Shown here: positions 10,426 to 19,700 of the stretch, piece after piece
How the letters are laid out: each line of letters begins with the position of its first letter
How positions within the stretch are numbered: the first letter of the stretch is position 1
Origin: Kribbella sp. ALI-6-A
Lineage (GTDB): Bacteria > Actinomycetota > Actinomycetes > Propionibacteriales > Kribbellaceae
DNA: 64,000 bases
Assembly (NCBI RefSeq): GCF_001984195.1
Contig: NZ_MTQN01000010.1
Location: 248,001 to 312,000, forward strand
Direction: 5' to 3'
Notes under the pieces: model-generated
The model's input: only the letters and a program-made list of their open reading frames with translations
Told to the model about the DNA's origin: nothing
Databases searched by the model: none
Made by a program: the position numbers and the translations under genes

Positions 10426-10748
10426 TATAGAGTTTCCGTCGGCTGTGGGTTCTGTCGCAGTTGGCTTCGTCGCCGAGGCGTGGGTAGTCGAAGGTCGAGT
10501 TCAGATGGAGGGACGGCAGGAGGGAGTTCTGACCGCCGGGTTGCCTTGTTCGATAGCTCGTTGGTCGGTCGGTCCGTCCGTGAAGGCCAGCGCTCGGAGG
10601 CCCCACGCGAGTTCCTCCTCGGGGTGCTCCTGCATCAGCCAGTCGGTGGGCGAGGAAACCTTGGCATCGCATCGCAAGATCTGGTGGCGGGCTTCGACTG
10701 AGGGGTGTCCGGGTCACAATGGCCGGGCCGCTTGATCGGAGGATGTTG
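10426..10748. other. 323-bp region without an assigned gene
   Basis: Between the repeat array and the next ATG. On the minus strand, 10713 down to 10542 is open, has high G/C at third positions and reads like protein (DWLMQEHPEEELAWGLRALA), but has no good start and runs into the repeat array. It may be a decayed gene. A weak plus-strand promoter (TTCGAC, 16 nt, CACAAT, 10693-10720) may serve the hydrolase. Confidence 0.35.
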
Positions 10749-11606
10749 ATGAAGACCGATGTGCTGGAAGTTGCCGGCGCCAGCCTGTACTACGAGGTTC
10801 GTGGCTCCGGGCCGGTTCTGCTGTTCGTCTGTGGTGGGGTGTACGACGCGGAGGCCTTCGCGCCGCTGGCCGAGCGGTTTGCGGATCGGTACACCGTGGT
10901 CACCTACGACCGGCGTGGCAACTCGCGGAGTCCGCTTGACGGGCCGCCGGAGGCGCAGCGGATCGAGACTCATGCCGAGGATGCTCGGCGGCTGCTGGAG
11001 GTGGTTTCGCCGGGGGAAGCTGCTGACGTCTTCGGGAACAGCTCCGGCGCGATCATTGCGCTCGAGCTTGCCGCTCGGCACCCCGAACTGGTTCGTACGG
11101 TCGTCGCCCATGAACCGCCGCTGTTCGATCTGCTTCCGAATCACGCTCGCTGGGGTGAGTTGATGGACGAGGTCGAGGCGACCTTCCGGGCGGAGGGGGC
11201 GTGGCCTGCGCTGGAGGTTTTCAATGCGGCCTTCGCCGGGGGTGAGGCTGCCGAAGATGCTGTCCCGGACGACTCGGCGGAGTCCGACGAGCTCGGGCCG
11301 GGGTCCATGGCCGAGCCGAGTGCCGACGTTCAGGCGCGGATGCAGCAGAACTTCGAGGTCTTCATCGGGTACGAGGTGCCGTCGTTCGCCAAGTACAGGG
11401 TGGAGCTGGGGGCGTTGTCCGAGGCCGACGTTGTTGTCGGGGTCGGGAGTGGGTCGAAGGAGGAACCGTGGGCTCGGGCGGCTCGGGTGTTGGCGGAGCG
11501 GCTGGGGCACCAGGCGGTTGTGTTCCCCGGGGATCACGGCGGATTCGGGAGTGAGTACGAAGCGTTCGCGGTGAAGCTGGCGGAAGTGCTCAGAGCGGAA
11601 GGGTGA
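10749..11606 (+). CDS. Alpha/beta hydrolase
   Basis: 285 residues. The fold is shown by LLFVCGG, TYDRRGNSRSP, the nucleophile elbow GNSSG and the late DHGGF histidine. ATG 10749 is chosen because GGAGG (10738-10742) is 6 nt away; ATG 10743 touches the ribosome binding site. It resembles the hydrolase at 2466, but I see no ECF42-type promoter. Its 3' end overlaps the convergent SGNH gene by 17 bp. Substrate unknown. Confidence 0.87.
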   Translation: MKTDVLEVAGASLYYEVRGSGPVLLFVCGGVYDAEAFAPLAERFADRYTVVTYDRRGNSRSPLDGPPEAQRIETHAEDARRLLEVVSPGEAADVFGNSSGAIIALELAARHPELVRTVVAHEPPLFDLLPNHARWGELMDEVEATFRAEGAWPALEVFNAAFAGGEAAEDAVPDDSAESDELGPGSMAEPSADVQARMQQNFEVFIGYEVPSFAKYRVELGALSEADVVVGVGSGSKEEPWARAARVLAERLGHQAVVFPGDHGGFGSEYEAFAVKLAEVLRAEG

Positions 11607-12588
11607 GCAGCGGGGCGAGGCGGTCGGCGATCAGGCGGTAGCCGTCGGGGCCGGGGTGGAGCTCGTCGGCGTACAGGGCGCGGGCCTCGTCGGCGGTGAG
11701 CACGGTGCGGCCGTCGATGAGTTGCAGGTCGGGGTCGGCGAGGGAGCGGGCGCCGAGTTCGACGCAGGCGCGGATGTCGTCGAGGGTGAGGCCGACCTCG
11801 TTCGGGGTGCCTTCGATTTCCGGGGCGACGATCGGGGTGATCAGAACCATGGGGGTGTGCGGGTGGCCGTCGCGGACCGTGCGGAGGAACGACTCGACCT
11901 GCCCGGGTAGCGTGCGGCCGCTGAACGTCGCGCCGCCGTAGATGTTGATGCCCAGGCACAGGGAGATCAGCCGGGCGGGGGTGTCGCGGATCGTGCGGGC
12001 CGCGATGGGGTCGAGGTGGCACTCGCCAGCGAAGCCCATCGCGGTCAGGTCCCAGCCGTGCCGGCGGGCCACCAGCGCGGGCCAGGTCTCGGACGGGCCG
12101 TACGCGCCGGTGCACTGGGTGATCGAGCTGCCGTAGGTGATCCACCGCGGGCCGGTCGGCGGTGACGGGACCGCGTCGCCGGTGAAACCGACCTCCCGTA
12201 CGCCGATCGCGCCGGCCTGGGGCAGCCAGATCGTCAGCTCCACCGAATCGCCGGGAAGGTCGACGGCGATGGTCTGTTCGCCGATCGACACCTCACAGCG
12301 CCGGTACAGCTCGCCGTCGACCAGGAAGTCGACCGGCGCGATCGTGCTGTAGATGTCCAGCGAGGCCCGGAGCTCCAGCCGCACCTCGGTCGCCGTCGTC
12401 CGCCACGACGCCCGGACCCCGGCGGGTGTCGCGGCGCGCGACCACAACCGGTGGCCTGGCCGATCGGCGCGGCCGTGCCAGTCGTGCAGTGCGCGCGGTT
12501 GTCCGCGCGGATCGAGCCGCCAGAACGTCGACCACCCGTCCGCGTCGACCTCGCGGAAGCGGTATCCCGTCCAGAGCGGCTCAGCCAT
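11590..12588 (-). CDS. SGNH/GDSL-family esterase with N-terminal beta domain
   Basis: 332 residues. A beta-rich N-terminal domain (about 1-140, SsfX3-like) precedes an SGNH hydrolase domain with block I WITYGSSIT (Ser155 probable nucleophile; GSS replaces GDS), block III LGIN and block V DELHPGPDGYRL (Asp/His). It probably removes acyl groups from a sugar or small molecule. No signal peptide, so cytoplasmic. It follows the GntR gene on the same strand across a 24-bp repeat and may supply substrate for the divergent operon. Confidence 0.82.
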   Translation of the reverse strand: MAEPLWTGYRFREVDADGWSTFWRLDPRGQPRALHDWHGRADRPGHRLWSRAATPAGVRASWRTTATEVRLELRASLDIYSTIAPVDFLVDGELYRRCEVSIGEQTIAVDLPGDSVELTIWLPQAGAIGVREVGFTGDAVPSPPTGPRWITYGSSITQCTGAYGPSETWPALVARRHGWDLTAMGFAGECHLDPIAARTIRDTPARLISLCLGINIYGGATFSGRTLPGQVESFLRTVRDGHPHTPMVLITPIVAPEIEGTPNEVGLTLDDIRACVELGARSLADPDLQLIDGRTVLTADEARALYADELHPGPDGYRLIADRLAPLLTLPL

Positions 12589-12602
12589 CCGTGCACTCGC
12601 TC

Positions 12603-12674
12603 GCAGGCAAGGGCGGCGACCCGGCTCCACGCGAGGACGGCGACTCAGTTCCACGCGAGAACGGCGACTCAGAC
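12603..12674. repeat. Three 24-bp tandem repeats
   Basis: Two close copies of CCACGCGAGRACGGCGACTC-AGNN (12627-12650 and 12651-12674) and one degenerate copy (12603-12626). The outermost unit contains the GntR stop codon (12669-12671), so the array fills the gap between GntR and the SGNH gene. Confidence 0.7.
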
Positions 12675-13367
12675 ATGCGTCCCCTCCGCCTCGTACGCCG
12701 ACGGCGTGGTCAGCCGGCTCGCCGCGCGGGCGCCGAGGCTGGCGTCGACGTGCGCGAGCATCACGGCCGCGGCGGTCTCGCTGTCGCGGGCGGCGATCGC
12801 GTCGACCAGCGCGAGGTGATCCGCGCGCGTGCGCTCGAGGTCCTCCTCGGACCGTCCGCTCTCCAGCGCCAATCGCCGGTACCGGTCGGCCTTGTCCCAC
12901 AGCCCGTCCAGCGTCTGGATCAGCAACTGGTTGTGCGATGCGGTGTAGATCGCCGCATGGAACCGCCGGTGCGTCTCCAATTCGGCCGTCCCCGGGTCCG
13001 TCCGGAGCGGACGCAGTCCGGACGCCGACTGCCGGATCAGCTCCAGTTCCTCCCGCGTACGACGCTCGGCCGCGAGCCCTGCCGCCAGCGGATCGAGCGA
13101 CCGCCGGATCTCCAGCAGGTCGCGCGCCTCCTCCGCGGTCAGCGGGGTGACGCGCGCGTCACGGTGCGCGTCCAGCTCGACCAGCCCGTCGCTCATCAAC
13201 CGGCGCAGCGCCTCGCGCAGCGGCGTCGTACTGATGCCCAGGTCGCGGGCCAGCGGTCCTTGCTGGATCACCGCTCCGGCGACCAGTTCGCCGCTCAGGA
13301 TGCGCGCGCGGACCAACCCGTACGCCGCCTCCGCCTTGGTCGGCCGGGTCCCGTTCTGCTCGTCCAT
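12669..13367 (-). CDS. GntR-family regulator, FadR subfamily (FCD domain)
   Basis: 232 residues. Winged helix about 10-75 (GPLARDLGISTTPLREALRRL), FCD effector domain about 85-220 with candidate metal/acid-binding histidines (ETHRRFHAAIY, ADHLALVDAI, MLAHVD). Start at 13367 follows GGAGGT. FCD regulators usually sense carboxylic acids. A palindrome at 13418-13431 and its second copy at the operon promoter (13485-13514) are its likely operators, so it should repress both itself and the dehydrogenase-aconitase operon until substrate appears. Confidence 0.9.
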   Translation of the reverse strand: MDEQNGTRPTKAEAAYGLVRARILSGELVAGAVIQQGPLARDLGISTTPLREALRRLMSDGLVELDAHRDARVTPLTAEEARDLLEIRRSLDPLAAGLAAERRTREELELIRQSASGLRPLRTDPGTAELETHRRFHAAIYTASHNQLLIQTLDGLWDKADRYRRLALESGRSEEDLERTRADHLALVDAIAARDSETAAAVMLAHVDASLGARAASRLTTPSAYEAEGTHV

Positions 13368-13417
13368 CGCACCTCCCTCGACCGGGGCTCAAACTTATCG
13401 CACCGCTGCTGCTGCGG

Positions 13418-13431
13418 CTCGTTATAACGAG
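13418..13431. promoter_or_regulatory. GntR operator 1, perfect palindrome
   Basis: CTCGTTATAACGAG is a perfect 14-bp palindrome, 51 bp upstream of the GntR start. Its core GTTATAAC recurs at 13497-13504 near the divergent operon. Confidence 0.65.
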
Positions 13432-13484
13432 TTAGGCCAGGATAACCAACCAAACTAACGCAAACACTGCATCGCACCGAGCCC

Positions 13485-13514
13485 TTGACCAAACAGGTTA
13501 TAACGAAGCACAGT
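13485..13514 (+). promoter_or_regulatory. Operon promoter with GntR operator 2 in the spacer
   Basis: TTGACC (13485-13490), 18 nt, CACAGT (13509-13514). The spacer contains GTTATAACGAAG (13497 on), matching operator 1. GntR bound here would block RNA polymerase. The start codon is 30 nt downstream. Confidence 0.55.
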
Positions 13515-13544
13515 GGGCGTCGATCCCGAGGAGAGGAACCCAGC

Positions 13545-14657
13545 GTGAACGCCACCCCCCGCCGCTATCGGCTCGGCATCCTGCTCGGCGACGGCATCGG
13601 CCCGGAGATCGTGCCGGCCGCGGTCGAGGTGATGGACGCGGCCGTCGCCCGGGCCGGCGCGGCCCCGATCGAGTGGGTCCCGCTGCCGCTCGGTGCCGCG
13701 GCGATCGAGACGCACGGCAGCGCGCTGCCGCCGGAGACGTTGGAGACGCTCGGCGAGCTGGACGGCTGGCTGCTCGGCCCGCACGACAGCGCGGCGTACC
13801 CGGAACCGCACCGCTCGCAGCTGAACCCGAGCGGTGCCATCCGCAAGCACTTCGACCTGTACGCCAACATCCGGCCGGCCCGGTCGTTCGACGATCGCGG
13901 GACCGACCTGGTGGTGGTCCGGGAGAACACCGAGGGCTTCTACGCCGACCGCAACACGTTCGCCGGCACCGGTGAGTACATGCCGACCAAGGACGTCGCG
14001 ATCGCGATGGGCGTGTTCACCCGCCCGGCGATCGAGCGGATCGCGCGGGAGGCGTTCGAACTGGCCAGGCGCCGGCGCCGGCAGCTGACCGTGGTGCACA
14101 AGGCGAACGTGCTGCGCACCTCGACCGGCATGTTCCTGACGATCTGCCGCGAGATCGCCGCGGACTACCCGGAGGTCGTCGTGGACGACTTCCACATCGA
14201 CGCGATGACGGTGCACCTGGTCCGTCGCGCCGCCGACTTCGACGTGATCGTCACCGAGAACATGTTCGGCGACATCCTGTCCGACCTGGCCGGCGAACTG
14301 GCCGGGTCGCTCGGCATCGCGCCGTCGGTGAACGCGTCGGCCGAGCGGGCGATGGCGCAGGCCGCGCACGGCTCCGCGCCCGACATCGCCGGCCGCGACC
14401 TGGCCAACCCGACCGCGATGATCGGCTCCGGCGGCATGCTGCTGGACTGGATCGGCCGGCGTTGCGACGACCCGGCGGCGACCGCGGCCGCCGAACTGAT
14501 CGACGACGCGCTGTTCTCCACGATCCGGTCCGGGGTCTGTACGAGGGATCTCGGCGGCACCGCCGGTACGGCGGAGTTCGGCTCGGCTGTCGCCAAGGCG
14601 ATCGCGACCAGCGCAAGCGCATCGGCCGCCGAAACTGCCGCGGCGGGTGCGGTCTGA
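13545..14657 (+). CDS. Isopropylmalate/isocitrate/tartrate dehydrogenase-like enzyme
   Basis: 370-residue NAD-dependent beta-hydroxyacid oxidative decarboxylase. Visible are [22 protein letters not shown], the catalytic lysine block [15 protein letters not shown], the metal-binding aspartates in [18 protein letters not shown] and [13 protein letters not shown], and the NAD-type motif [15 protein letters not shown]. The GTG start at 13545 follows GAGGAGAGG. It overlaps the aconitase-like gene (TGATG). Because the partner is aconitase-like, the true substrate is probably a 2-hydroxy-3-carboxy acid related to isocitrate or isopropylmalate. Tartrate dehydrogenase is the usual label and is uncertain. 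Confidence 0.88.
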   Translation: MNATPRRYRLGILLGDGIGPEIVPAAVEVMDAAVARAGAAPIEWVPLPLGAAAIETHGSALPPETLETLGELDGWLLGPHDSAAYPEPHRSQLNPSGAIRKHFDLYANIRPARSFDDRGTDLVVVRENTEGFYADRNTFAGTGEYMPTKDVAIAMGVFTRPAIERIAREAFELARRRRRQLTVVHKANVLRTSTGMFLTICREIAADYPEVVVDDFHIDAMTVHLVRRAADFDVIVTENMFGDILSDLAGELAGSLGIAPSVNASAERAMAQAAHGSAPDIAGRDLANPTAMIGSGGMLLDWIGRRCDDPAATAAAELIDDALFSTIRSGVCTRDLGGTAGTAEFGSAVAKAIATSASASAAETAAAGAV

Positions 14658-17101
14658 TGATCGCGCCCGACTACCAGCCGCTGCGATGGTCCGCCCCGGA
14701 CCACCTGCCGCGCACGCTGCGGATCCTGCTGGAGAACGCGCTGCGGCACGGCACCGAGACCGGCGTACTGCGGAATTGGGTGCCGGGGGCAACCGGTGAG
14801 CTCGAGGTGTTCCCGTCGCGGGTGTTCCTGCACGACACCAACGGCGTACCGGTGCTGGCCGATCTGGCGGCGATGCGCGACGCGATGGTGGCGCTCGGCG
14901 GGGACCCGGCACGGGTCGATCCGCTGGTGCCGGCCGAGCTGGTGGTCGACCACTCCGTGATCGCCGACGTGTTCGGGCGGCCGGACGCGCTGGAGCGCAA
15001 CGTTGAGCTGGAGTACCGGCGCAATGGTGAGCGGTATCGGTTCCTGCGCTGGGGACAGGAAGCGTTCGAGCGGTTGAAGGTGGTGCCGCCGGGATCGGGC
15101 ATCATGCACCAGGTCAACCTGGAGAAGCTGGCCCGGGTGGTCGAGGTGCGCGACGGTCAGGCGTTCCCGGATCTGTGCTTGGGGACCGACTCGCACACCA
15201 CGATGGTGAACGGGCTCGGAGTCCTCGGCTGGGGGATCGGCGGGATCGAGGCCGAGGCGGCGATGCTCGGGCAGTCGATCTCGATGCTGGTGCCGAAGGT
15301 GGTCGGTGTTCGGCTGGTCGGCGCGTTGCCGCCGGGGTCGACCGCGACCGATCTGGTGCTGACGATCACCGAACAGCTGCGGGCGCATGGTGTCGTCGGG
15401 AAGTTCGTGGAGTTCCACGGTCCGGCGCTGGCGGATCTCCCGGTGCCGGATCGCGCGACGATCGCGAACATGAGCCCGGAGTTCGGGTCGACCGTCGCGT
15501 GGTTCCCGATCGACGAGCAGACGCTGGACTACCTGCGCTTCACGGGTCGTTCTGTCGAGCATGTCGCTCTGGTTGAGAACTACGCGAAGGAACAGGGGCT
15601 TTGGCACGACACCACAGAGCTTCAGTACGACGAGGAGCTGACGGTCGATCTGTCGGAGGTGGTCGCCTCGATCGCCGGTCCGAACCGCCCGCACCAGCGG
15701 ATCCCACTCTCCAAAGTGGCTTCCACCGTCGGGAAGTCAACAGATGAAGAGCTTTCGGACAACTCCGTAGTGATCGCGGCGATCACCTCCTGCACGAACA
15801 CCTCCAACCCAAGCGTCATGGTCGCCGCCGGGCTGGTCGCCAAGAAAGCGGTCGAGCTCGGGCTGGAAACCAAGCCTTGGGTGAAGACGACACTCTCGCC
15901 CGGATCGCGGGTGGTAATGGACTACTACGCCGCGGCCGGGCTCACGCCGTACCTGGAGAAGCTCGGGTTCCATCTCGCCGGCTTCGGGTGCATGACGTGC
16001 ATCGGGGCATCCGGCGGGCTGGTCGACGGGGTCGCCGAAGAGGTGCGCGCGAAGGGCCTCTCGGTCGCCGCCGTGCTGTCCGGTAACCGGAACTTCGAGA
16101 GCCGCATCCAGCCCGACGTGCGGCAGAACTACCTGGCTTCGCCACCGCTCGTGGTCGCCTACGCGCTGACCGGGCGGATGGGGGTCGACCTGCTGACCGA
16201 GCCGATCGCCGACGGTGTCTACCTGAAGGATCTCTGGCCGACGCGTGCCGAGATCGACGAGGTGATCCGGTGCGCGCTCAAGCCGGAGATGTTCACCACC
16301 GCGTACGCCGACGTGTTCGCCGGCGACGAACGGTGGCGAGGTCTCGACGTCGCGACCGGCCGGACCTATCAGTGGGAAGACGACTCGACCTACCTGCGGC
16401 GTCCGCCGTACCTGGAGCTGGAGGCGAAGCCGGGTGATCTGAAGAACGCCCGGGCGCTGGTCCGGCTCGGCGACTCGGTCACCACCGACCACCTCTCGCC
16501 GGCCGGCGCGATCCCGCCCGACAGCGTGGCCGGCCGCTACCTACGTGACCTCGGCGTCCAGGAGCTGAACACCTACGCCTCCCGCCGCGGCAACCACCTG
16601 GTGATGATGCGCGGCGCCTTCGCCAACCTCCGCCTGCGCAACGCGCTGGCCGGTGGAGTGGAAGGCGGCGTCACCACCAAGGACGGCGAACTGCTCCCGA
16701 TCTACGACGCGGCCGAAGCGTACAAGGCCGAAGGCATCCCCGTAGTTGTTGTCGCAGGCAAGGACTACGGCACCGGCTCGTCCCGCGACTGGGCGGCCAA
16801 GGGGCCCGCACTGCTCGGCGTACGGGCCGTCCTGGCGCAGTCGTTCGAGCGGATCCACCGGTCCAACCTGGTCGGCATGGGCATCCTCCCGCTGGAGTTC
16901 GTTCCCGGCGAGGGCGACGACCTCACCGGCGAGCACCCGATCGACGTCGCCCTCGGCGACGACGGGTTCGCGACCGTCACGTCGGACGGCCGGACGTACC
17001 GGATGCGGATCCGGCTCGACACCCCGCGGGAGTCCGAGTACTACCGGCACGGCGGCGTCCTGCCCTACGTGCTGCAGCGTCTGAAGGCAGGAGAGCTCTG
17101 A
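14657..17101 (+). CDS. Aconitase-family hydratase (divergent AcnA/IRP type)
   Basis: 814 residues, shorter than typical AcnA (about 890-930). The 4Fe-4S ligands are present: [12 protein letters not shown] and [11 protein letters not shown]. The usual GCTTCIGNSG is altered at two places near the cluster. The swivel domain begins at [13 protein letters not shown] and has [16 protein letters not shown] and [12 protein letters not shown]. It should dehydrate and rehydrate a hydroxy-polycarboxylate. The length and changed cluster motif suggest a substrate other than citrate, as in phosphinomethylmalate isomerase. ATG overlaps the preceding stop; the next gene starts 1 nt after the stop. Confidence 0.88.
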   Translation: MIAPDYQPLRWSAPDHLPRTLRILLENALRHGTETGVLRNWVPGATGELEVFPSRVFLHDTNGVPVLADLAAMRDAMVALGGDPARVDPLVPAELVVDHSVIADVFGRPDALERNVELEYRRNGERYRFLRWGQEAFERLKVVPPGSGIMHQVNLEKLARVVEVRDGQAFPDLCLGTDSHTTMVNGLGVLGWGIGGIEAEAAMLGQSISMLVPKVVGVRLVGALPPGSTATDLVLTITEQLRAHGVVGKFVEFHGPALADLPVPDRATIANMSPEFGSTVAWFPIDEQTLDYLRFTGRSVEHVALVENYAKEQGLWHDTTELQYDEELTVDLSEVVASIAGPNRPHQRIPLSKVASTVGKSTDEELSDNSVVIAAITSCTNTSNPSVMVAAGLVAKKAVELGLETKPWVKTTLSPGSRVVMDYYAAAGLTPYLEKLGFHLAGFGCMTCIGASGGLVDGVAEEVRAKGLSVAAVLSGNRNFESRIQPDVRQNYLASPPLVVAYALTGRMGVDLLTEPIADGVYLKDLWPTRAEIDEVIRCALKPEMFTTAYADVFAGDERWRGLDVATGRTYQWEDDSTYLRRPPYLELEAKPGDLKNARALVRLGDSVTTDHLSPAGAIPPDSVAGRYLRDLGVQELNTYASRRGNHLVMMRGAFANLRLRNALAGGVEGGVTTKDGELLPIYDAAEAYKAEGIPVVVVAGKDYGTGSSRDWAAKGPALLGVRAVLAQSFERIHRSNLVGMGILPLEFVPGEGDDLTGEHPIDVALGDDGFATVTSDGRTYRMRIRLDTPRESEYYRHGGVLPYVLQRLKAGEL

Positions 17102-17102
17102 G

Positions 17103-18902
17103 ATGATCCGTTCCGTCAACCCGGCCACCGGCGAGCAGTTGGCCGCGTTCGATCCCGACTCGGCGCAGTCGATCGACGAACGCCTGACCACCGCGACGGC
17201 CGCCCAGGCCCGCTGGCGGCAGACTCCGGTCGGCGAACGCACCGAGCTGCTGCGCCGCCTGGCGAGCACGCTGCGCGAGCGGTCCGGCGAGCTGGCCCTG
17301 CTGATCACGCAGGAGATGGGCAAGCCGCTGACCGAGGCGCTGGCCGAGATCGAGAAGTGCGCGGTCACCTGCGAGTACTACGCGGCGAACGCGATCGGCT
17401 TCCTCGCCGACGAGCCGGTCCGCAGTACGGCGAGCCAGAGCCGGATCGTCTACGACCCGCTCGGCGTGGTGCTCGCGGTGATGCCGTGGAACTACCCGTT
17501 CTGGCAGTTCTTCCGGTTCGCCGCCCCTGCCCTTGCCGCGGGCAACGGCATCGTGCTCAAGCACGCGAATTCGGTCCCGCAGTGTGCGCTCGCCATCGCC
17601 GCCGTCCTGCACGCCGCCGGTACGCCGGAGGGCCTGGTCCAGGTGCTGCTGGTGGAGACCAGGCAGGTCGCGACGCTGATCGCCGACGACCGGATCGCCG
17701 CGGTCACCTTCACCGGCTCGACCGAGGTCGGCACGATCATCGCGGCCCAGGCCGGCGCGGCCCTGAAGAAGCAGGTGCTCGAGCTGGGCGGCTCCGACCC
17801 GTTCGTCGTGCTGGCGGACGCGGACGTGCAGGCCGCCGCGGAGACCGCGGTCAAGGCACGCTTCGTCAACGTCGGGCAGAGCTGCGTCAACGCGAAGCGC
17901 TTCATCGTCGAGCAAGCCGTCGCGGACGAGTTCGTCGACGCCTTCTGCGCGGCGACCGATCGGCTGGTCGTCGGCGACCCGCTGGACACCACGACGACGA
18001 TCGGTCCGCTGGCGCGCGCGGACCTGCGCGACACGTTGCACGACCAGACCCGTCGTACGGTCGAGGCCGGGGCGAAGCTGCTGCGCGGTGGCGAACCGGT
18101 CGACCGGCCGGGCTACTACTACCAGCCGACGGTGTTCGATCACGTCGTACCGGGAACGGCCGCGTTCGACGAAGAAACGTTCGGGCCCCTCGCCGCGATC
18201 ACGCGCGCGGCCGACGCGGACGACGCGATCCGGCTGGCCAACCTGACCGAGTTCGGGCTCGGAGCCGCGCTGTGGACCGGCGACCCGGACCGGGCCGAGC
18301 GGTACAGCCGGGAGCTCGCGGCGGGTGCCGTGTTCGTCAACGGCATGGTTGCCTCGGACGCGCGGCTGCCGTTCGGCGGGATCAAGCGATCCGGATACGG
18401 CCGGGAGCTCGGGCCGCACGGGATGCGCGAGTTCATGAACGTGAAAACCGTCTGGGTCGGTCCGGCGACCACGCCGGAGTCGGAGTGTCTGGTCGTGCGG
18501 CCGGACCAGGTCGGGCTCTTCGACCGCGGCAACGGCGTCGTCACCACGCCGTACGTCGGAAGCTGGAACAGCGCGCACAACGGCGTCACCACCGGTACGA
18601 CGACGTTCGCGGTCGGTACGCAGATCCCGTTGCACTCGCACAACGTCGAGGAGTCGGTGCTGATCGTGCGCGGCAGCGCGGTCGCGGTGATCGGCGGCGA
18701 CCGGGTCGAGCTGCGCGCCGGTGACGCGACCTGGGTGCCGGCCGGCGTACCGCATCACTTCCTCAACGTGGGCGACGACGAGCTGGTCATCTACTGGGTC
18801 TACGGCGGCCGGGCGGTGACCCGGACGCTGACCGCTTCCGGCGTCACGGTGGCCCATCTGTCGGATCGGGACCGCGGAGCCGTTGCCACAGCAGGAAAGT
18901 AA
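17103..18902 (+). CDS. Aldehyde dehydrogenase-cupin fusion
   Basis: 599 residues. About 1-460 is an NAD(P) aldehyde dehydrogenase of the succinate-semialdehyde type (MPWNYPFWQFFRFAAPAL, FTGSTEVG, catalytic Glu in LELGGSDPF and Cys in GQSCVNAKRF). About 490-575 is a cupin with both metal motifs intact (PLHSHNVEE and WVPAGVPHHFLN). AGGAG precedes ATG 17103. It ends the operon and should oxidise an aldehyde from the preceding steps; the cupin may act on, bind or sense the same compound. A 4-helix or frameshift origin is not indicated; the frame is continuous. Confidence 0.9.
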   Translation: MIRSVNPATGEQLAAFDPDSAQSIDERLTTATAAQARWRQTPVGERTELLRRLASTLRERSGELALLITQEMGKPLTEALAEIEKCAVTCEYYAANAIGFLADEPVRSTASQSRIVYDPLGVVLAVMPWNYPFWQFFRFAAPALAAGNGIVLKHANSVPQCALAIAAVLHAAGTPEGLVQVLLVETRQVATLIADDRIAAVTFTGSTEVGTIIAAQAGAALKKQVLELGGSDPFVVLADADVQAAAETAVKARFVNVGQSCVNAKRFIVEQAVADEFVDAFCAATDRLVVGDPLDTTTTIGPLARADLRDTLHDQTRRTVEAGAKLLRGGEPVDRPGYYYQPTVFDHVVPGTAAFDEETFGPLAAITRAADADDAIRLANLTEFGLGAALWTGDPDRAERYSRELAAGAVFVNGMVASDARLPFGGIKRSGYGRELGPHGMREFMNVKTVWVGPATTPESECLVVRPDQVGLFDRGNGVVTTPYVGSWNSAHNGVTTGTTTFAVGTQIPLHSHNVEESVLIVRGSAVAVIGGDRVELRAGDATWVPAGVPHHFLNVGDDELVIYWVYGGRAVTRTLTASGVTVAHLSDRDRGAVATAGK

Positions 18903-18937
18903 CGTTTAGCATGATGTAACAGGTGATGCGTTAGAGC

Positions 18938-18956
18938 GAAGGTTACGCTCACCTAA
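18938..18956. promoter_or_regulatory. DtxR/IdeR-like iron box
   Basis: The 19-mer GAAGGTTACGCTCACCTAA matches the DtxR/IdeR consensus TTAGGTTAGGCTAACCTAA at 15 of 19 positions. It lies 24 bp before the VIT-type transporter start. The family predicts metal-dependent control of that gene; MntR-type control is an alternative. Confidence 0.6.
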
Positions 18957-18980
18957 ATTCTTCCGGAAGGAACTGCAGAG

Positions 18981-19700
18981 ATGACCGCGGACGTCGTCGG
19001 CCAGCCGGCCGAGATCCACCACTCGCACCGGGACGTCACCGGTGGCTGGCTGCGCCCGGCCACCTTCGGCGTCATGGACGGCCTGGTGTCGAACTTCGCG
19101 CTGGTCGCCGGTGTGGTCGGCGGCGGTGCGAGTCCCAAGGTGGTGATCATGACCGGACTGGCCGGTCTGGTCGCCGGAGCCTGCTCGATGGCCTCGGGGG
19201 AGTTCACCTCGGTGTCGTCGCAGACCGAGCTGATGCAGGCCGAGATCGAGACCGAGCGGCGCGAGCTCAAGGCCCACCCCGAGGACGAGCTGCGCGAGCT
19301 GGCGATGATGTACGAGGCCAAGGGCCTGCGGCCCGAGCTCGCCGAGCAGGTGGCCAAGGAGCTGACCGCCGACCCGGAGGTCGCGCTCGACGTGCACGTG
19401 CGCGAGGAGCTCGGCGTCGACCCCAACGACCTGCCGTCGCCCTGGGTCGCCGCCGGGTCGTCGTTCGCGGCCTTCGCGGTGGGTGCGGTGATTCCTCTGC
19501 TGCCGTTCCTGTTCGGGGTGATGAGTGTGTGGCCCGCGCTGGTGCTGAGCGCGATCGGGCTGGTGGTCACCGGCGGGATCGTCGCGAAGATCACCGCCCG
19601 CCCGTTCTGGTACGGCGGCGGCCGGCAGCTGCTGCTCGGCGGGCTGTCCGCCGGCGTGACCTTCCTGATCGGTCTAGCGGTGGGGACCGGATTGTCGTGA
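18981..19700 (+). CDS. VIT1/CCC1-family Fe2+/Mn2+ transporter
   Basis: 239 residues. The N-terminal signature GWLRPATFGVMDGLVSNFALVAGV leads into TM1, then TM2 (GLAGLVAGACSMASGEFTSV), an acidic cytoplasmic metal-binding helix region (about 75-145, rich in Glu) and three C-terminal TM helices. The family moves Fe2+ or Mn2+ out of the cytoplasm. GGAAGGA precedes ATG. The stop overlaps the GTG of the electron-transfer flavoprotein gene (GTGA), so the two are coupled. A DtxR/IdeR-like box lies upstream. Confidence 0.9.
   Translation: MTADVVGQPAEIHHSHRDVTGGWLRPATFGVMDGLVSNFALVAGVVGGGASPKVVIMTGLAGLVAGACSMASGEFTSVSSQTELMQAEIETERRELKAHPEDELRELAMMYEAKGLRPELAEQVAKELTADPEVALDVHVREELGVDPNDLPSPWVAAGSSFAAFAVGAVIPLLPFLFGVMSVWPALVLSAIGLVVTGGIVAKITARPFWYGGGRQLLLGGLSAGVTFLIGLAVGTGLS

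Noticed and set aside
10298..10735. Plus-strand ORF reading (NREK)n through the 12-bp repeat
   Set aside because: It starts inside the terminator stem, has no ribosome binding site, and the sequence after the repeat has no coding bias in that frame.
10426..10748. ECF42-type promoter for the hydrolase at 10749, by analogy with its relative at 2466
   Set aside because: Only TGTCCG is present and no CGAC follows at 17 nt.
14165..15694. 509-codon minus-strand ORF over the dehydrogenase/aconitase junction
   Set aside because: Shadow ORF; both plus-strand genes have complete catalytic motifs.
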